Below are positions 1 through 11,700 of a stretch of 64,000 nucleotides of DNA, piece after piece. How positions within the stretch are numbered: the first letter of the stretch is position 1; every line of letters begins with the position of its first letter. The notes below the pieces were generated by a model, which made no database searches, was not told the origin of the DNA, and saw only the letters and a program-made list of their open reading frames with translations. Made by a program: the position numbers and the translations under genes. Source of the DNA: Atriophallophorus winterbourni (taxonomy: Eukaryota; Platyhelminthes; Trematoda; Plagiorchiida; Microphallidae); assembly GCA_013407085.1 (NCBI GenBank), contig JACCGJ010020169.1, positions 1 through 64,000 on the forward strand, written 5' to 3'.

Positions 1-22
1 TGTACATCACATCGCATGAATC

Positions 23-839
23 TCATGTTTTGCAACTTTTTGAATGACTAAACAGTCCGATTCGGGAGGAACAATCTCTCCCACAGCGCTTGCAACGATA
101 GTCAGAACTCTGTTGTATTGCATCAGTTGCACGCCGGCTGCGTGATCTGCGTTCAGCAGCCAGGAGCTGTATTTGCTCCTCCCCGGCTCGCAGTCGACGC
201 TTTACACAATGCCTCCAAAGTTAGCGGTCAAGAGCAAGTTCTTCTCAGCTTGCGGGGTCAATGTCAAGAGCTTTCATATCTCTTTTGCAAACATCTTTGT
301 ACCGCAAGTGCGGTCTGCCCAATGGTCGACTTCTTAATTGCAACTCACCGTAGAGTAGATCTTTCGGAATACGACCATTTTCCATTCTTAGACATTGAAC
401 AAGCCACGCAGGCCGGCGCTGACGAATAAGTGTGAACATGCTCTGTAGACCAGCTTTTGAAAGCACTATCAGCGTTAGTCACTCTGTCCATCCACGATTG
501 TGTCAAGATACACGATGCTCTTAGATGGAAACATGTCGCTTCCGTTCGTGTCCTTGCGTGGTGGCCAATGTTTCACTCCGTATAGTAAATCATTTCTACG
601 CACTCGCTGTAATACCATCATCTTTGTCTTACAGTCAGCTTGCCGGTTTTACCTCAAACCGAGTTTCAATCTGGTACCAAATGACAGCTGCTCTCCAATC
701 CGCTATTGATCTCCAATGTCTAGCGAGAGGTTATCCGCAAGGTTGAAACCAAGATATGAAATGATGTACTGGTTCAGCTGACATTTCCAACAGTGGATGA
801 TGTGGCGATACAGTCCCTTGAACCAGGCCTTGGTCTTGC
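23..839 (-). pseudogene. C-terminal part of the RTE ORF, with zinc-finger tail
   Basis: Minus-strand translation in shifting frames continues the RTE protein. It shows SYLGFNLADNLSLDI near 730, then PKDLLYGELQLRS and LRYKDVCKRDMKALDID at about 466-250, and finally YRCKRCGRDCSSRIGLFSHS near 100-40. The last is a Cys-Cys-His type finger that closes the protein before a TGA at 23-25. The stretch between about 480 and 730 is poorly conserved and crosses frames. It is the decayed continuation of the 3254-840 frame and cannot be translated as one piece. Confidence 0.75.
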
Positions 840-3254
840 TCATCGCTGATTGTTTAGACCAAAGTCTTTGCATGCCGACGAAAAACAGTCCATTAGCGAC
901 GGTAGGTTCTCTTGGGAGTGAGCAATAAAGGCTGCATCGTCGGCAAACAACAGGTCACGGATTATCACATCCCGTACTTTGGTTCGTGCTCTCAACCGGT
1001 TCCGGTTGAAAAGCTTACCATCACTTCGCGTGCGTATGTAAATGCCTTCTGTTCTCGTCCTAAAAGCGTGCTTCAGAAGCAGAGCAAAGAAAATGCCGAA
1101 CAGCGTGGGAGCAAGAACACACCCTTGTTTGACGCCTCGGCGAATTTCAAATGCTTCTGAACTGCAACCGTTAAAATGGACTGAGCCTTTCATGCCTGAG
1201 TGGAACGAAATAACGAGTCTCAGCAGCCTTGGGGGGCAGCCTATCAGATCGAGCATTTTGAAGAGACCCTCCCTGCTGACGTAGTCGAATGCCTTAGTTA
1301 AATCAATAAAAACAGCGTATAATGGCATACGCTGTTCCCGACACTTTTCTTGAAGTTGTCTCAGGGAGAAGATCATGTCAACGGTTGATCTTCCCTTGCG
1401 GAAGCCACATTGAGATTCGGAGTAAATTCTATCAGCTAAAACTTGCAGCCGGATCTGTAAGACTTTAGCAAACAATTTCCCTACAACATTCAAAAGGGAG
1501 ATTCCTCTGTAATTGTTGCAGTCGCCTCTGTCACCCTTATTCTTAAATAGCGTGATGATCTTTGTGTCTCGCATCTCTTGTGGGACACCCCCCTCCTGCC
1601 AGCACTGAAGAAGCAAATGGTGAAGAGGCTGTAATAATGCTGCTCTACCGCATTTGATGAGCTCAGGTGGAATTCCGTCGTCACCAGGGGCCTTCCCATT
1701 CGCTAAGCGGTCGATTGCCTTATTGAGCTCATCAAGAGTAGGAGGGGTATCTAGATATTCAATGGTCGGCAACCGTTCGACATTTTCAAGTGCATGCGGT
1801 AGAACCGTACTGTCCCTAGAGTAGAGGGAGGAGAAGTGCTCTACCCATCTTTCCATCTGTTGAGTTTTGTCGACAATCGGCTTACCAGATAAAGACTTAA
1901 TGGGAGCCGTTTTAAGTTTGTTTGGGCCAATGGCTCTCTTGATCCCATCATACATACCGTGAAAATTGCCGGTATCCGCAGCTTTTTGAATATTGAGGCT
2001 AACTTCAGTCCAATAGTCGTTTGCACAACGCCTTGCAGTCTGTTGGACCTTATTTCTAGCTGCTCTTAGAAGACGTAAGTTTTCATCTGTTGGCATGCCT
2101 TTGAACCTCAAGAATGCTGAGCGTTTCTCATCCAGCACAGCAGTCATCTCAGAAGCGTTTGCTTCGAACCAGTCGCTCGTTCGAGCTTTCTTCGGACCGA
2201 AAGTGGAAAGTGCGACTCGGCATATGCAGCTTTTTATCAATTCCCAGTTTTCTGAAGCAGATTCAAGTGGGGTTGTCTTGTTGAACTCGTCCGTGAAGGC
2301 TTTTGCGAATCTCGCAGTTAGATTAGGTTCGCACATGCGAGTGACGTCTATCCTAGGCTTAGCAGACAATTTGGTGCGGTGAAATCTCGTGTGGGGGAGC
2401 TTCAGTTTTGCACAGACCAGTGAATGATCAGTGTCGCAGTCTGCGCTTTGATATGATCTGGTGAGGAGCACGCTTCCTATATTAGTACGCTTAACAAGAA
2501 TAAGATCAAGCTGATGCCAATGCTTAGAGCGAGGATGCTTCCAAGAGACTTTATGCTGTGGTTTTGTTTGAAAGAAAGTGTTACTGACACAAAGATTGAA
2601 CTGTGTGCACAATTCTAAAAGGCGTTGCCCATTTTCATTGGTTTTACCTACACCGAACCTTCCGAGACAGTTTTGCCAAGACTCGTAATCTGCACCAACT
2701 CTGGCATTGAAATCACCCAATACCACTACACAGTTTTTCTGTGGCACGTTTTTCAGGACGGCTGTGAGGTTATGATAAAAAGCGTCTTTTTCAGCAGGCG
2801 TCGCAGAGAGCGTCGGTGCATAAACGTTGACCAACGTAATGGTACCAGTAATGCACCTCAGATTTAGAGTCCAAATCCGTTCGCTCCCGCTGCTGCTCGG
2901 TTCTGTTGCTTTTAATATGTCGTTTCGCACGGCAAACCCAACTCCATGCAGTCGAGGCTCATCGGAACCTCTTCCTTTCCAAAAGAATGTGTAATCACTT
3001 TCTGTTAGCTTACCAGTGTCTGGTAAGCGCGTCTCTTGTAGGGCAGCCACGTCGACATTCAGCCTCTTTAGCTCGTTGTTAATCACGGCGGACTTTCTAA
3101 CGCCTCTGATATTCGAGACGTCGTCATGAAATCCTGGAAGCATGGACCGGACGTTCCAGGTTCCAAGTTTCAGAACTGACATTTGTTGTTTGGTATTTCG
3201 ATTCGCTGGTGCGGAAAAATACAGTCTGCTTGTCGGTTGATTCCTAATCCCCAT
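840..3254 (-). CDS. RTE LINE ORF: APE endonuclease and reverse transcriptase (C-terminally frameshifted)
   Basis: An 804-aa frame. Residues about 25-300 are an apurinic/apyrimidinic-type endonuclease: LGTWNVRSM, AALQETRLPDTG (catalytic Glu), GVGFAVRN, VVLGDFNARVG and, near residue 275, DTDHSLVCAKL (catalytic Asp-His). RT follows from about residue 500: NGKAPGDDGIPPELIK, NYRGISLLN, QCGFRKGRSTVDMIFSLRQ, YAVFIDLTKAFD, RRGVKQGCVLAPTLF and LLFADDAAF with the FADD active site intact. It would nick target DNA and copy its own RNA by target-primed reverse transcription in the nucleus. The frame ends just after KDFGL, where family members continue, so a frameshift near 845-860 separates it from the tail at 23-839. 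The long unbroken frame suggests a fairly young insertion. Confidence 0.85.
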   Translation of the reverse strand: MGIRNQPTSRLYFSAPANRNTKQQMSVLKLGTWNVRSMLPGFHDDVSNIRGVRKSAVINNELKRLNVDVAALQETRLPDTGKLTESDYTFFWKGRGSDEPRLHGVGFAVRNDILKATEPSSSGSERIWTLNLRCITGTITLVNVYAPTLSATPAEKDAFYHNLTAVLKNVPQKNCVVVLGDFNARVGADYESWQNCLGRFGVGKTNENGQRLLELCTQFNLCVSNTFFQTKPQHKVSWKHPRSKHWHQLDLILVKRTNIGSVLLTRSYQSADCDTDHSLVCAKLKLPHTRFHRTKLSAKPRIDVTRMCEPNLTARFAKAFTDEFNKTTPLESASENWELIKSCICRVALSTFGPKKARTSDWFEANASEMTAVLDEKRSAFLRFKGMPTDENLRLLRAARNKVQQTARRCANDYWTEVSLNIQKAADTGNFHGMYDGIKRAIGPNKLKTAPIKSLSGKPIVDKTQQMERWVEHFSSLYSRDSTVLPHALENVERLPTIEYLDTPPTLDELNKAIDRLANGKAPGDDGIPPELIKCGRAALLQPLHHLLLQCWQEGGVPQEMRDTKIITLFKNKGDRGDCNNYRGISLLNVVGKLFAKVLQIRLQVLADRIYSESQCGFRKGRSTVDMIFSLRQLQEKCREQRMPLYAVFIDLTKAFDYVSREGLFKMLDLIGCPPRLLRLVISFHSGMKGSVHFNGCSSEAFEIRRGVKQGCVLAPTLFGIFFALLLKHAFRTRTEGIYIRTRSDGKLFNRNRLRARTKVRDVIIRDLLFADDAAFIAHSQENLPSLMDCFSSACKDFGLNNQR

Positions 3255-3765
3255 GCACCCAATGAGGATAGCAGACCGTGGCGAGACGGCACCTTATTGA
3301 CTGGGGGCTGCCCAGCTTGAGGCGGGCGGTAGCCGTCCAATGAGACCTGGAAGTCTCTCCCACCGTCGAAAGCAGCCCCAGGCGCTTAGCTCTACGCCAG
3401 TCGAGCCATAGCTTTTAACCGGTATCTGCTGCTTCCCGTGTTATTTTCCGTAGAAGCGGAATGGAGTGTCCTCTCCATTGGTGCGTTGTGATGTACGCCA
3501 GGGCAGTTCAATATGGAGAACTAGCTGTTGCCCATGCAGCAAGTGCTCCCTCTCCACGGCACCACTGGAACCAAAGGAACAGCTAGGCTGATACGTTTGG
3601 ACAACGATGCCGTCGCAGGAGCTGGCAGGACGAAGTTGAATAAACTTCGGACTGCCTAACGGGACTCCGGCTCCGGATTTTTCCTCGAGGTTGACTCCTG
3701 AAGCCTTTTCCATGAATGGATGTAGCCACAAGGCAGTGGAGGTTTGAGATAAGGGTTTTCCTTCC
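3255..3765 (-). other. 5' leader of the RTE LINE, with a 96-codon frame
   Basis: The sequence upstream of the RTE ORF is GC-richer than the AT-rich DNA that begins at about 3770, so it is taken as the element's 5' region. It contains a 96-aa minus-strand frame (3731-3441) with no motif I recognise. That frame could be a short ORF1 or chance. I looked for an HDV-like ribozyme fold and did not see a clear one by eye. Confidence 0.45.
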
Positions 3766-4310
3766 CCTAAATGATTGTGTAAATATATATATACACTGTA
3801 TTAATCAAGAATCTATGATGTCTATATCAAAACAACCGATGAACACTAATCGGAGAAAGTAGCCACTTTAAATTCGGATCACAATTATATCCGAAACAGG
3901 AATACTAGTCACTCAAATTGCTGGCAGTTTCATTGTTCAGATTTTCGACTGATTAAACTAAGTTGGATTTCAGCTAACGTTACAGAACGTTATTTCAATT
4001 CAACAATAGCCCACAAAACACAATTGGTTTATTCAATCACTCTACTTGATTGCGCTTGAGTGAATCTAAACAACAGGTGCCTAAATCTACTTCGTGCACG
4101 TTTTAACACTTAATCTTTCAATGAAAGGATATGACAGTGTATTGCAAAGTAGTGAATCGTGTATACATGTTATCAATGCAATGGTTTGATGACGGTGTGA
4201 TGATTATGAAATACACCTAAAACGAAAACGCTTTACACAATCAATTTGCATAGCAGAAAAATGCATTGACAAGAGATAATTAAAACAACATATTTTTTTA
4301 TATTTTATAT
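3766..4310. other. AT-rich stretch, no gene seen
   Basis: No frame, repeat or RNA motif that I can support. It is AT-rich, with a short TA run near 3785-3795. Confidence 0.5.
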
Positions 4311-4318
4311 TTAGTATT

Positions 4319-4500
4319 TAGCTTTTATATATAGTATTCTTTTACTGATTATCGACGCGCAAATGAATTTTATATTGTTGCGATAGTGAAATGGAATCAA
4401 CAACAGGCTGCGCTCTTTTGAACGACAGCGTTGATAAGTAATTGCTTGACAATCGATCAGTTGGGAAATACGTTCAAGTGCGAGAACGTGATCATAGCAC
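4319..4500 (+). repeat. Direct repeat, left copy (about 180 bp)
   Basis: This segment, starting at TAGCTTTTATATATAGTATT, recurs at 4950-5130 with scattered substitutions and small indels. The two copies flank a decayed hammerhead ribozyme at 4803-4859. Neither has recognisable coding content. They could be terminal repeats of a small element or a local duplication. Confidence 0.6.
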
Positions 4501-4802
4501 TTAATCTATGCAACTTGAAAGCATCTTAGCCACGCACATTCTAAGAGTATGTGACATTACCTTGATCCGAACGTGTGATGTCATATGTACATAAATGTAA
4601 GGTTGTTCTATAGTTCAGCATATCAAGCGAAGACTTCAGTGCTCACTACTTAAACGCAAAACACGTTGGCGGTGAAAATCCCACCAAGACGAACAGAACC
4701 CTACATTAAAGCGCACTAAATACGGAACAAAATTGTACGAGTATTCTTTTTTATTTAAAGTCAGATTTTTATTAATAAGTAGTATATGACGTTCGAAAAG
4801 CA

Positions 4803-4859
4803 GGACAGAAACACACGACCGGTTTCGCGGTTATTGCCGCTCATCGGGTATGCGTATCC
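4803..4859 (-). ncRNA. Hammerhead ribozyme-like motif (decayed core)
   Basis: On the minus strand the order is stem I strand CATAC, core CCGATGA, stem II GCGG/CCGC around a six-base loop, core GAAA, a palindromic ACCGGT stem III, cleavage triplet GTC, then GTGTG pairing back to CATAC. Very short palindromic stem III is the form described for hammerheads of Penelope-like elements, which are thought to act as dimers. The usual CUGAUGA core reads CCGATGA (U4 changed to C), so activity is doubtful. No PLE ORF lies beside it. Confidence 0.6.
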
Positions 4860-4949
4860 GTGACCTGACATTCGAACGCCGTTCTGACTTTGTGCTAAAA
4901 CCATTTATTTGCGATTTCGAGGATAAATCCTCATTTGCAAATTGAAATT

Positions 4950-5130
4950 TAGCTTTTATATTTAGTATTCTTTTACTGAGTTATCGACGCGTAAATGAAT
5001 TTTATTGTTGCGATAGTGAAAATGGAATCACAAACAGGCTGGGCTCTTTCGAACGACAGCGTTGATAAGTATATTGCTACAATCGATCAGTTGGGAAATA
5101 CGCTCAAGTGCAGAGAAAGTGATCATAGCA
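4950..5130 (+). repeat. Direct repeat, right copy
   Basis: Second copy of the 4319-4500 repeat. Shared stretches include GATAGTGAAA, AACGACAGCGTTGATAAGTA and ATCGATCAGTTGGGAAATAC. Here a 63-codon frame is open (4995-5186), but the left copy is not open in the same way, so I do not call a gene. Confidence 0.6.
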
Positions 5131-5725
5131 CTGTATTGCTCAACTCAAATCCCCTACCACAGGAAGTGCAAAACGGGTGCCAATAATAGTTGGGAAAATG
5201 ATTATCGTAATCTAGCAACCTGACCAGTGGGTGAAACTATTTTGTCAATCAGACTTCACAGAGATAAAACGCGAAATATGCAAAGAGCTTTAGAGCGTCG
5301 GCAAGGAAAGAATGTTTAATTTGGCGGAATGTGCTATCAACATTAAGGCAGTGTTGTACAGTTACGTAGACGCACAGGGCTAGTAACAAGCAAAAATTGG
5401 ATACAAAACGATTAATAAGCTGTGATTTTCGTTAGAAATCGACTGTCAGCGATGTTACGTTGCGTATCGTGAGTGCCCCTGTGATTATATGCACGGAGCT
5501 GGACGAGACAAAGCGGAGATAGTTCGATAGGATTGCCTGAAATAATGGCAAGTTGGTGGGCTTAGAGAAAAACTTAAGAAAATAATTATGAAAGTGGGAC
5601 TGCAGCGATATTTTTGTTGCAGCTCATACGATCCCAGGAAAAGCTAGTATGTTGAAACACTTTAAATATTTGTTTAAAAATGCAACCGAGTATCATCACA
5701 ATGATGATATAATATATTATATTAT
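5131..5725. other. No gene seen
   Basis: Unique-looking sequence between the direct repeat and the satellite. No coding, RNA or repeat motif could be supported. An AT-only run at about 5709-5724 sits at the satellite edge. Confidence 0.5.
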
Positions 5726-8700
5726 AAGGGCTGTCAAATTGACCTTTGCAAAACATTCAGGCTTCATTCATGTAGAGTTAACACATTTACTAAATATCAC
5801 TCTAAGTTTCGCGCTAACACGGTCACACATTTCTCCTTTATTTGGACCAGGTTCATGTATACCAGATCGACATACTTGTTTCTGTTTGCTTTTTATCAGG
5901 TTTCCCGACAGGCGATTTAGAGCTCCCAATAGATTAAACATAATACTCGTGAATGTGGAAGGAATTTTTGGTTTCTCTCGCAAAGGTTTCACGGATGACG
6001 AGGACGTTGCGTTTGTCATAATCAGGGTACCTAAATCCGTTGAACTTGCATCGTATAGAATCGAAATGGATATATGACATCCAACTGTTGTGAAATTCAA
6101 AATGGAAGTCTCTCTGTCTTTATTCATCTATATATTCCTGATTTCTGGAGTGTCACAAACTGTTTTGCCTACAACGATTGCATATCGCTTCTTGAGTTCA
6201 ACCAAGTTTCATGTATTTGACATGTGACATACGCTGGTCTGTTTCTCTTGAGCAGGTGTATTCTCAACGATGACGATGCTCATGGAATCAAGTTTATGCC
6301 CATCGGAATCACGAGATTTCCATTCGGTTCAATCCCAACGGTTGCACGGAAGAATTTGATCGTTGCGTTCACTCCATTCAATTGAAAGGCCAACGTATGC
6401 TGGACAGCAATCGAATCGATTGCAATAAAAGACACTGCCTTAATGGCTGTCAAATTGACCTTTGCAAAACTTTCAGGCTTCGTTCATGTAGAGTTAACAT
6501 ATTTTACTCAATATCACTCTAAGATTCGCTAACAACGGTCTCACATTTCTCCTTTATTTGGACCAGGTTCATGTATACCAGATCTGATATACTTGTTTCT
6601 GTTTGCTTTTTATCAGGTTTCTGACCGGCGATGTAGATCACAATAGATTCAACATAATACTCAGGCTTCATTCATGTAGAGTTAACATATTTTAGTCAAT
6701 ATCACTCTAAGTTTCGCTAACAACGGTCACACATTTCTCCTTTATTTGGACCAGGTTCATGTATACCAGATCTGACATACATGTTTCTGTTTGCTTTTTA
6801 TGAGGTTTCTGACCGGCGATGTAGATCCCAATAGATTCAACATAATACTCGTGGAAATGTGGGAATTTTACTTTGGTTTCCTCGCAAAGGTTTCACGGAT
6901 GACGAAAACGGTTGCGTTCGTCCATTCAATCGAGTTTCCTGAATCCGTTAAACGTGCATCGGATAGAATCGAAATGGATATATGACATCCAACTGCTGTG
7001 AAATTAAAAAGGAAAGTCCTTTTTTTCTTCATTCATCTATATATTCCTGATTTCTGGAGTGTCACAATCTTTTTCACCTACAACGATTGATTATCGCTTC
7101 TTAAGTTCAACCAAGTTTCATGTATTTGATATGTGACATACGCTGTTCTGTTTCTCTTGATCAGGTTTATTCTCAACGATGAAGATGCTCATGGAATCAA
7201 GTTCAATCTCATCGGAATCATGAGATTTCAATTCGGTCCAATCCCGATGGTTGCACGGATGAATTTGATCGTTGCGTTTACTCCATTCAATTAAAAGGCC
7301 AACGTATGCTGAACGGCAATCAAATCGATTGCAATAAAAGACACTGCCTCAAGGGCCGTCAAATCGACCTTTGCAAAACATTCATGCTTCATTCATGTAG
7401 AGTTAACATATTTCACTCAATATCACTCTGGATTTTGCTAACAATGGTCTCATATTACTCCATTATTTGAACTCGGGTTCATGTATACCAGATCTGACAT
7501 ACTTGTTTCTGTTTGCTTTTCATCAGGTTTCCGACAGGCGATTTAGATCCCAATAGATTAAAAAAATACTCGTGGAAATGTGGGAATTTTACTTTGGTTT
7601 CCTCGCAAAGGTTTCACGGATGACGAGAACGGTTGCGTTCGTCCATTCAATCGAGTTTTCTGAATGCGTTAAACGTGCATCGGATAGAATCGAAATGGAT
7701 ATATGACATCCAACTGCTGTGAAATTAAAAAGGGAAGTCCTTCTGTCTTCATTCATCTATATATTCCTGATTTCTGGAGTGTCACAATCTTTTTTACCTA
7801 CAACGATTGCATATCGCTTCTTGAGTTCAACCAAGTTTCATGTATTTGATAAGTGACATACGCTGTTCTGTTTCTCTTCATCAGGTGTATTCTCAACAAT
7901 GAAGATGCTCATGGAATCAAGTTCATTCTCATCGGAATCATGAGATTTTAATTCGGTCCAATCCTGATGGTTGCACGGATGGATTTGATCGTTGCGTTCA
8001 CTCCATTTAATTGAAAGGCCAACGTATGCTGGACGTTAATCGAATGGAATAAACGACCCTGCCTTGAGGGCTGTCAAATTGACCTTTGCAAAACATTCAG
8101 GCTTCATTCATGTAGAGTTAACATATTTCACTCAATATCACTCTGGATTTTGCTAACAATGATCTCACATTCCTCCTTTATTTGAACCCAGGTTCATGTA
8201 TACCAGAACTGACATATTTGTTTCGGTTTGCTTTTTAACAGTTGTCTGACCGACGATGTAGTTTTCAATAGAGTCAACATAATACTCGCGGGAATGTGGG
8301 AATTTTACTTTGGTTTCCTCGCAAAGGTTTCACGGATGACGAGGATGGTTGCGTTTATTCATTCAATCGAGATACCTAAATTGGCTAAACGCGCATCGGA
8401 TAGAATCGAAATGGATATATGACATCCAACTGCTGTGAAATTAAAGGCTATGTCTTTTTGTCTATATTCATGTACTTGTTCCGGATTTCTGGAGTGTCAC
8501 AATTTTTTTGCCTACAACGATTGCATATCGCTTCTGGAATTCAACCACGTTTCATGTATTTGACATGTGACATACGCTGTTCTGTTTCTCTTGATCAGGT
8601 GTATTCTTCACGTTGACGATGCTAATGAAATCAAGTTCATTCTCATCGGAATCATGAGATTTTAATTCGGTCCAATCCCGATGGTTGCACGGATGAATTT

Positions 8701-11700
8701 GATCGTTGCGTTCACTCCATTTAATTGAAAGGCCAACGTATGATGGACGTTAATCGAATCGAATGGAATAAACGACCCTGCCTTAAGGGCTGTCAAATTG
8801 ACCTTTGCAAAACATTCAGGCTTCATTCATGTAGAGTTAACATATTTCACTCAATATCACTCTGGATTTTGCTAACAATGGTCTCACATTTCTTCTTTAT
8901 TTGAGCTCAGGTTCATGTATACCAGATCTGACATACTTGTTTCTGTTTGCTTTTTTATCAGGTTTCTGACCGTCGATATAGATCACAATAGATTCAACAT
9001 AATACTCGTGGGAATGTGGGAATTTTACTTTGGTTTCCTCGCTCAGGTTTCACGGATGACGAGGATGGTTGCGTTTATTCATTCAATCGAGATACCTAAA
9101 TTGGCTAAACGCGCATCGGATAGAATCGAAATGGATATATGACATCCAACTGCTGTGAAATTAAAGAAGGAAGTCTTTCTGTCTTGAGTCATCTATATAT
9201 TCTTGATTTATGGAGTGTCACAATCTTTTTTGCCTACAACGATTGCATATCGCTTCTTGAATTCAACCAAGTTTCATGTATTTGACATGTGACATACGTC
9301 GTTGTGTTTCTCTTGATCAGGTGTATTCTCAAAGATGACGATGCTCATGGAATCACGTTCATTCTCATCGGAATCATGAGATTTTAATTCGGTCCAATCC
9401 CGATGGTTTCATGGATGAATTTGATCGTTGCGTTTACTCCATTCAATTGAAAGGCCAACGTATGCTGGACGTTAATCGAATCGAATGGAATAAAAGACCC
9501 TGCCTTAAGGGCTGTCAAATTGACCTTTGCAAAACATTCAGGCTTCATTCATGTAGAGTTAACATATTTCACTCATTATCACTCTGGATTTTGCTAACAA
9601 TGGTTTCACATTTCTCCTTTATTTGAACTCGGGTTCATGTATACCAGATCTGACATACTTGTTTCTGTTTGCTTTTTTATCAGGTTTCTGACCGTCGATA
9701 TAGATCACAATAGATTCAACATAATACTCGTGGGAATGTGGGAATTTTACTTTGGTTTCCTCGCTCAGGTTTCACGGATAACGAGAATGGTTGCGTTTAT
9801 TCATTCAATCCAGGTACCTAAATTCGCTAAACGTGCATCGGATATAATCGAAATGGATATATGACATCCAACTGCTGTGAAATTAAAGAAGGAAGTCTTT
9901 CTGTCTTGAGTCATCTATATATTCCTGATTTCTGGAGTGTCACAATCTTTTTTGCTTACAACGATTGCATATCGCTTCTTGAATTCAACCAAGTTTCATG
10001 TATTTGACATGTGACATACGCTGTTCTGTTTCTCTTGAGCAGGTGTATTCTCAACGATGAGGATGCTCATAGAATCATGGAGATTTTTCAATTCTGTTCA
10101 ATCTCGATGGTTGCACGGATGAATTTGATCGTTGCGTTCACTCCATTCAATTGAAAGGCCAACGTATGCTGGACGTTAATCGAATCGAATGGAATAAAAG
10201 ACCCTGCCTTAAGGGCTGTCAAATTGACCTTTGCAAAACATTCAGGCTTCATTCATGTAGAGTTAACATATTTCACTCATTATCACTCTGGATTTTGCTA
10301 ACAATGGTTTCACATTTCTCCTTTATTTGAACTCGGGTTCATGTATACCAGATCTGACATACTTGTTTCTGTTTGCTTTTTTATCAGGTTTCTGACCGTC
10401 GATATAGATCACAATAGATTCAACATAATACTCGTGGGAATGTGGGAATTTTACTTTGGTTTCCTCGCTCAGGTTTCACGGATAACGAGAATGGTTGCGT
10501 TTATTCATTCAATCCAGGTACCTAAATTCGCTAAACGTGCATCGGATATAATCGAAATGGATATATGACATCCAACTGCTGTGAAATTAAAGAAGGAAGT
10601 CTTTCTGTCTTGAGTCATCTATATATTCCTGATTTCTGGAGTGTCACAATCTTTTTTGCTTACAACGATTGCATATCGCTTCTTGAATTCAACCAAGTTT
10701 CATGTATTTGACATGTGACATACGCTGTTCTGTTTCTCTTGAGCAGGTGTATTCTCAACGATGACGATGCTCATGGAATCACGTTCATTCTCATCGGAAT
10801 CATGAGATTTTAATTCGGTCCAATCCCGATGGTTTCACGGATGAATTTGATCGTTGCGTTTACTCCATTCAATTGAAAGGCCAACGTATGCTGGACGTTA
10901 ATCGAATCGAATGGAATAAAAGACCCTGCCTTAAGGGCTGTCAAATTGACCTTTGCAAAACATTCAGGCTTCATTCATGTAGAGTTAACATATTTCACTC
11001 ATTATCACTCTGGATTTTGCTAACAATGGTTTCACATTTCTCCTTTATTTGAACTCGGGTTCATGTATACCAGATCTGACATACTTGTTTCTGTTTGCTT
11101 TTTTATCAGGTTTCTGACCGTCGATATAGATCACAATAGATTCAACATAATACTCGTGGGAATGTGGGAATTTTACTTTGGTTTCCTCGCTCAGGTTTCA
11201 CGGATGACGAGGATGGTTGCGTTTATTCATTCAATCGAGATACCTAAATTCGCTAAACGCGCATCGGATAGAATCGAAATGGATATATGACATCCAACTG
11301 CTGTGAAATTAAAAAGGGAAGTCTTTCTGTCTTCAGTCATCTATATATTCCTGATTTCTGGAGTATCACAATCTTTTTTGCCTACAACGATTGCATATCG
11401 CTTCTTAAATTCAACCAAGTTTCATGTATTTGACATGAGACATACGCTGTTCTGTTTCTCTTGATCAGGTGTATTCTCAACGATGACGATGCTCATCGAA
11501 TCACGTTCATTCTCATCGGAATCATAAGATTTCAATTCTGTCCAATCCCGATGGTTGCACGGATGAATTTGATCGTTGCGTTCACTCCATTTAATTGAAA
11601 GGCCAACGTATGATGGACGTTAATCGAATCGAATGGAATAAACGACCCTGCCTTAAGGGCTGTCAAATTGACCTTTGCAAAACATTCAGGCTTCATTCAT

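Larger units (their letters stand above)
1..3765 (-). mobile_element. RTE-type non-LTR retrotransposon, near full length
   Basis: A single LINE read on the minus strand fills the left end of the window. It has a 5' leader (about 3765-3255), an endonuclease plus reverse transcriptase frame (3254-840) and a frameshifted C-terminal part ending at a stop near 23-25. The order APE endonuclease, RT, then a C-terminal Cys/His finger is that of RTE-clade elements such as the SR2 group of schistosomes; the clade call is from protein style, not from a search. The 3' end and any target duplication lie outside or at the very edge of the window. Confidence 0.85.

Noticed and set aside
245..466. Separate small gene on the minus strand
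   Set aside because: Its residues (LLYGEL, LRYKDVCKRDMKALDID) are the frameshifted C-terminus of the RTE ORF, not an independent gene.
3255..3765. HDV-like ribozyme at the RTE 5' end
   Set aside because: Some RTE and R2 elements have one, but I could not find the nested double-pseudoknot pairing by eye. A structure search would be needed.
8915..9142. Recurring 64-75 codon frames in the satellite as separate genes
   Set aside because: They are the same stretch of a tandem repeat read repeatedly. Openness is inherited from unit to unit and the start Met is not constant. Kept only as a finding about possible exon origin.
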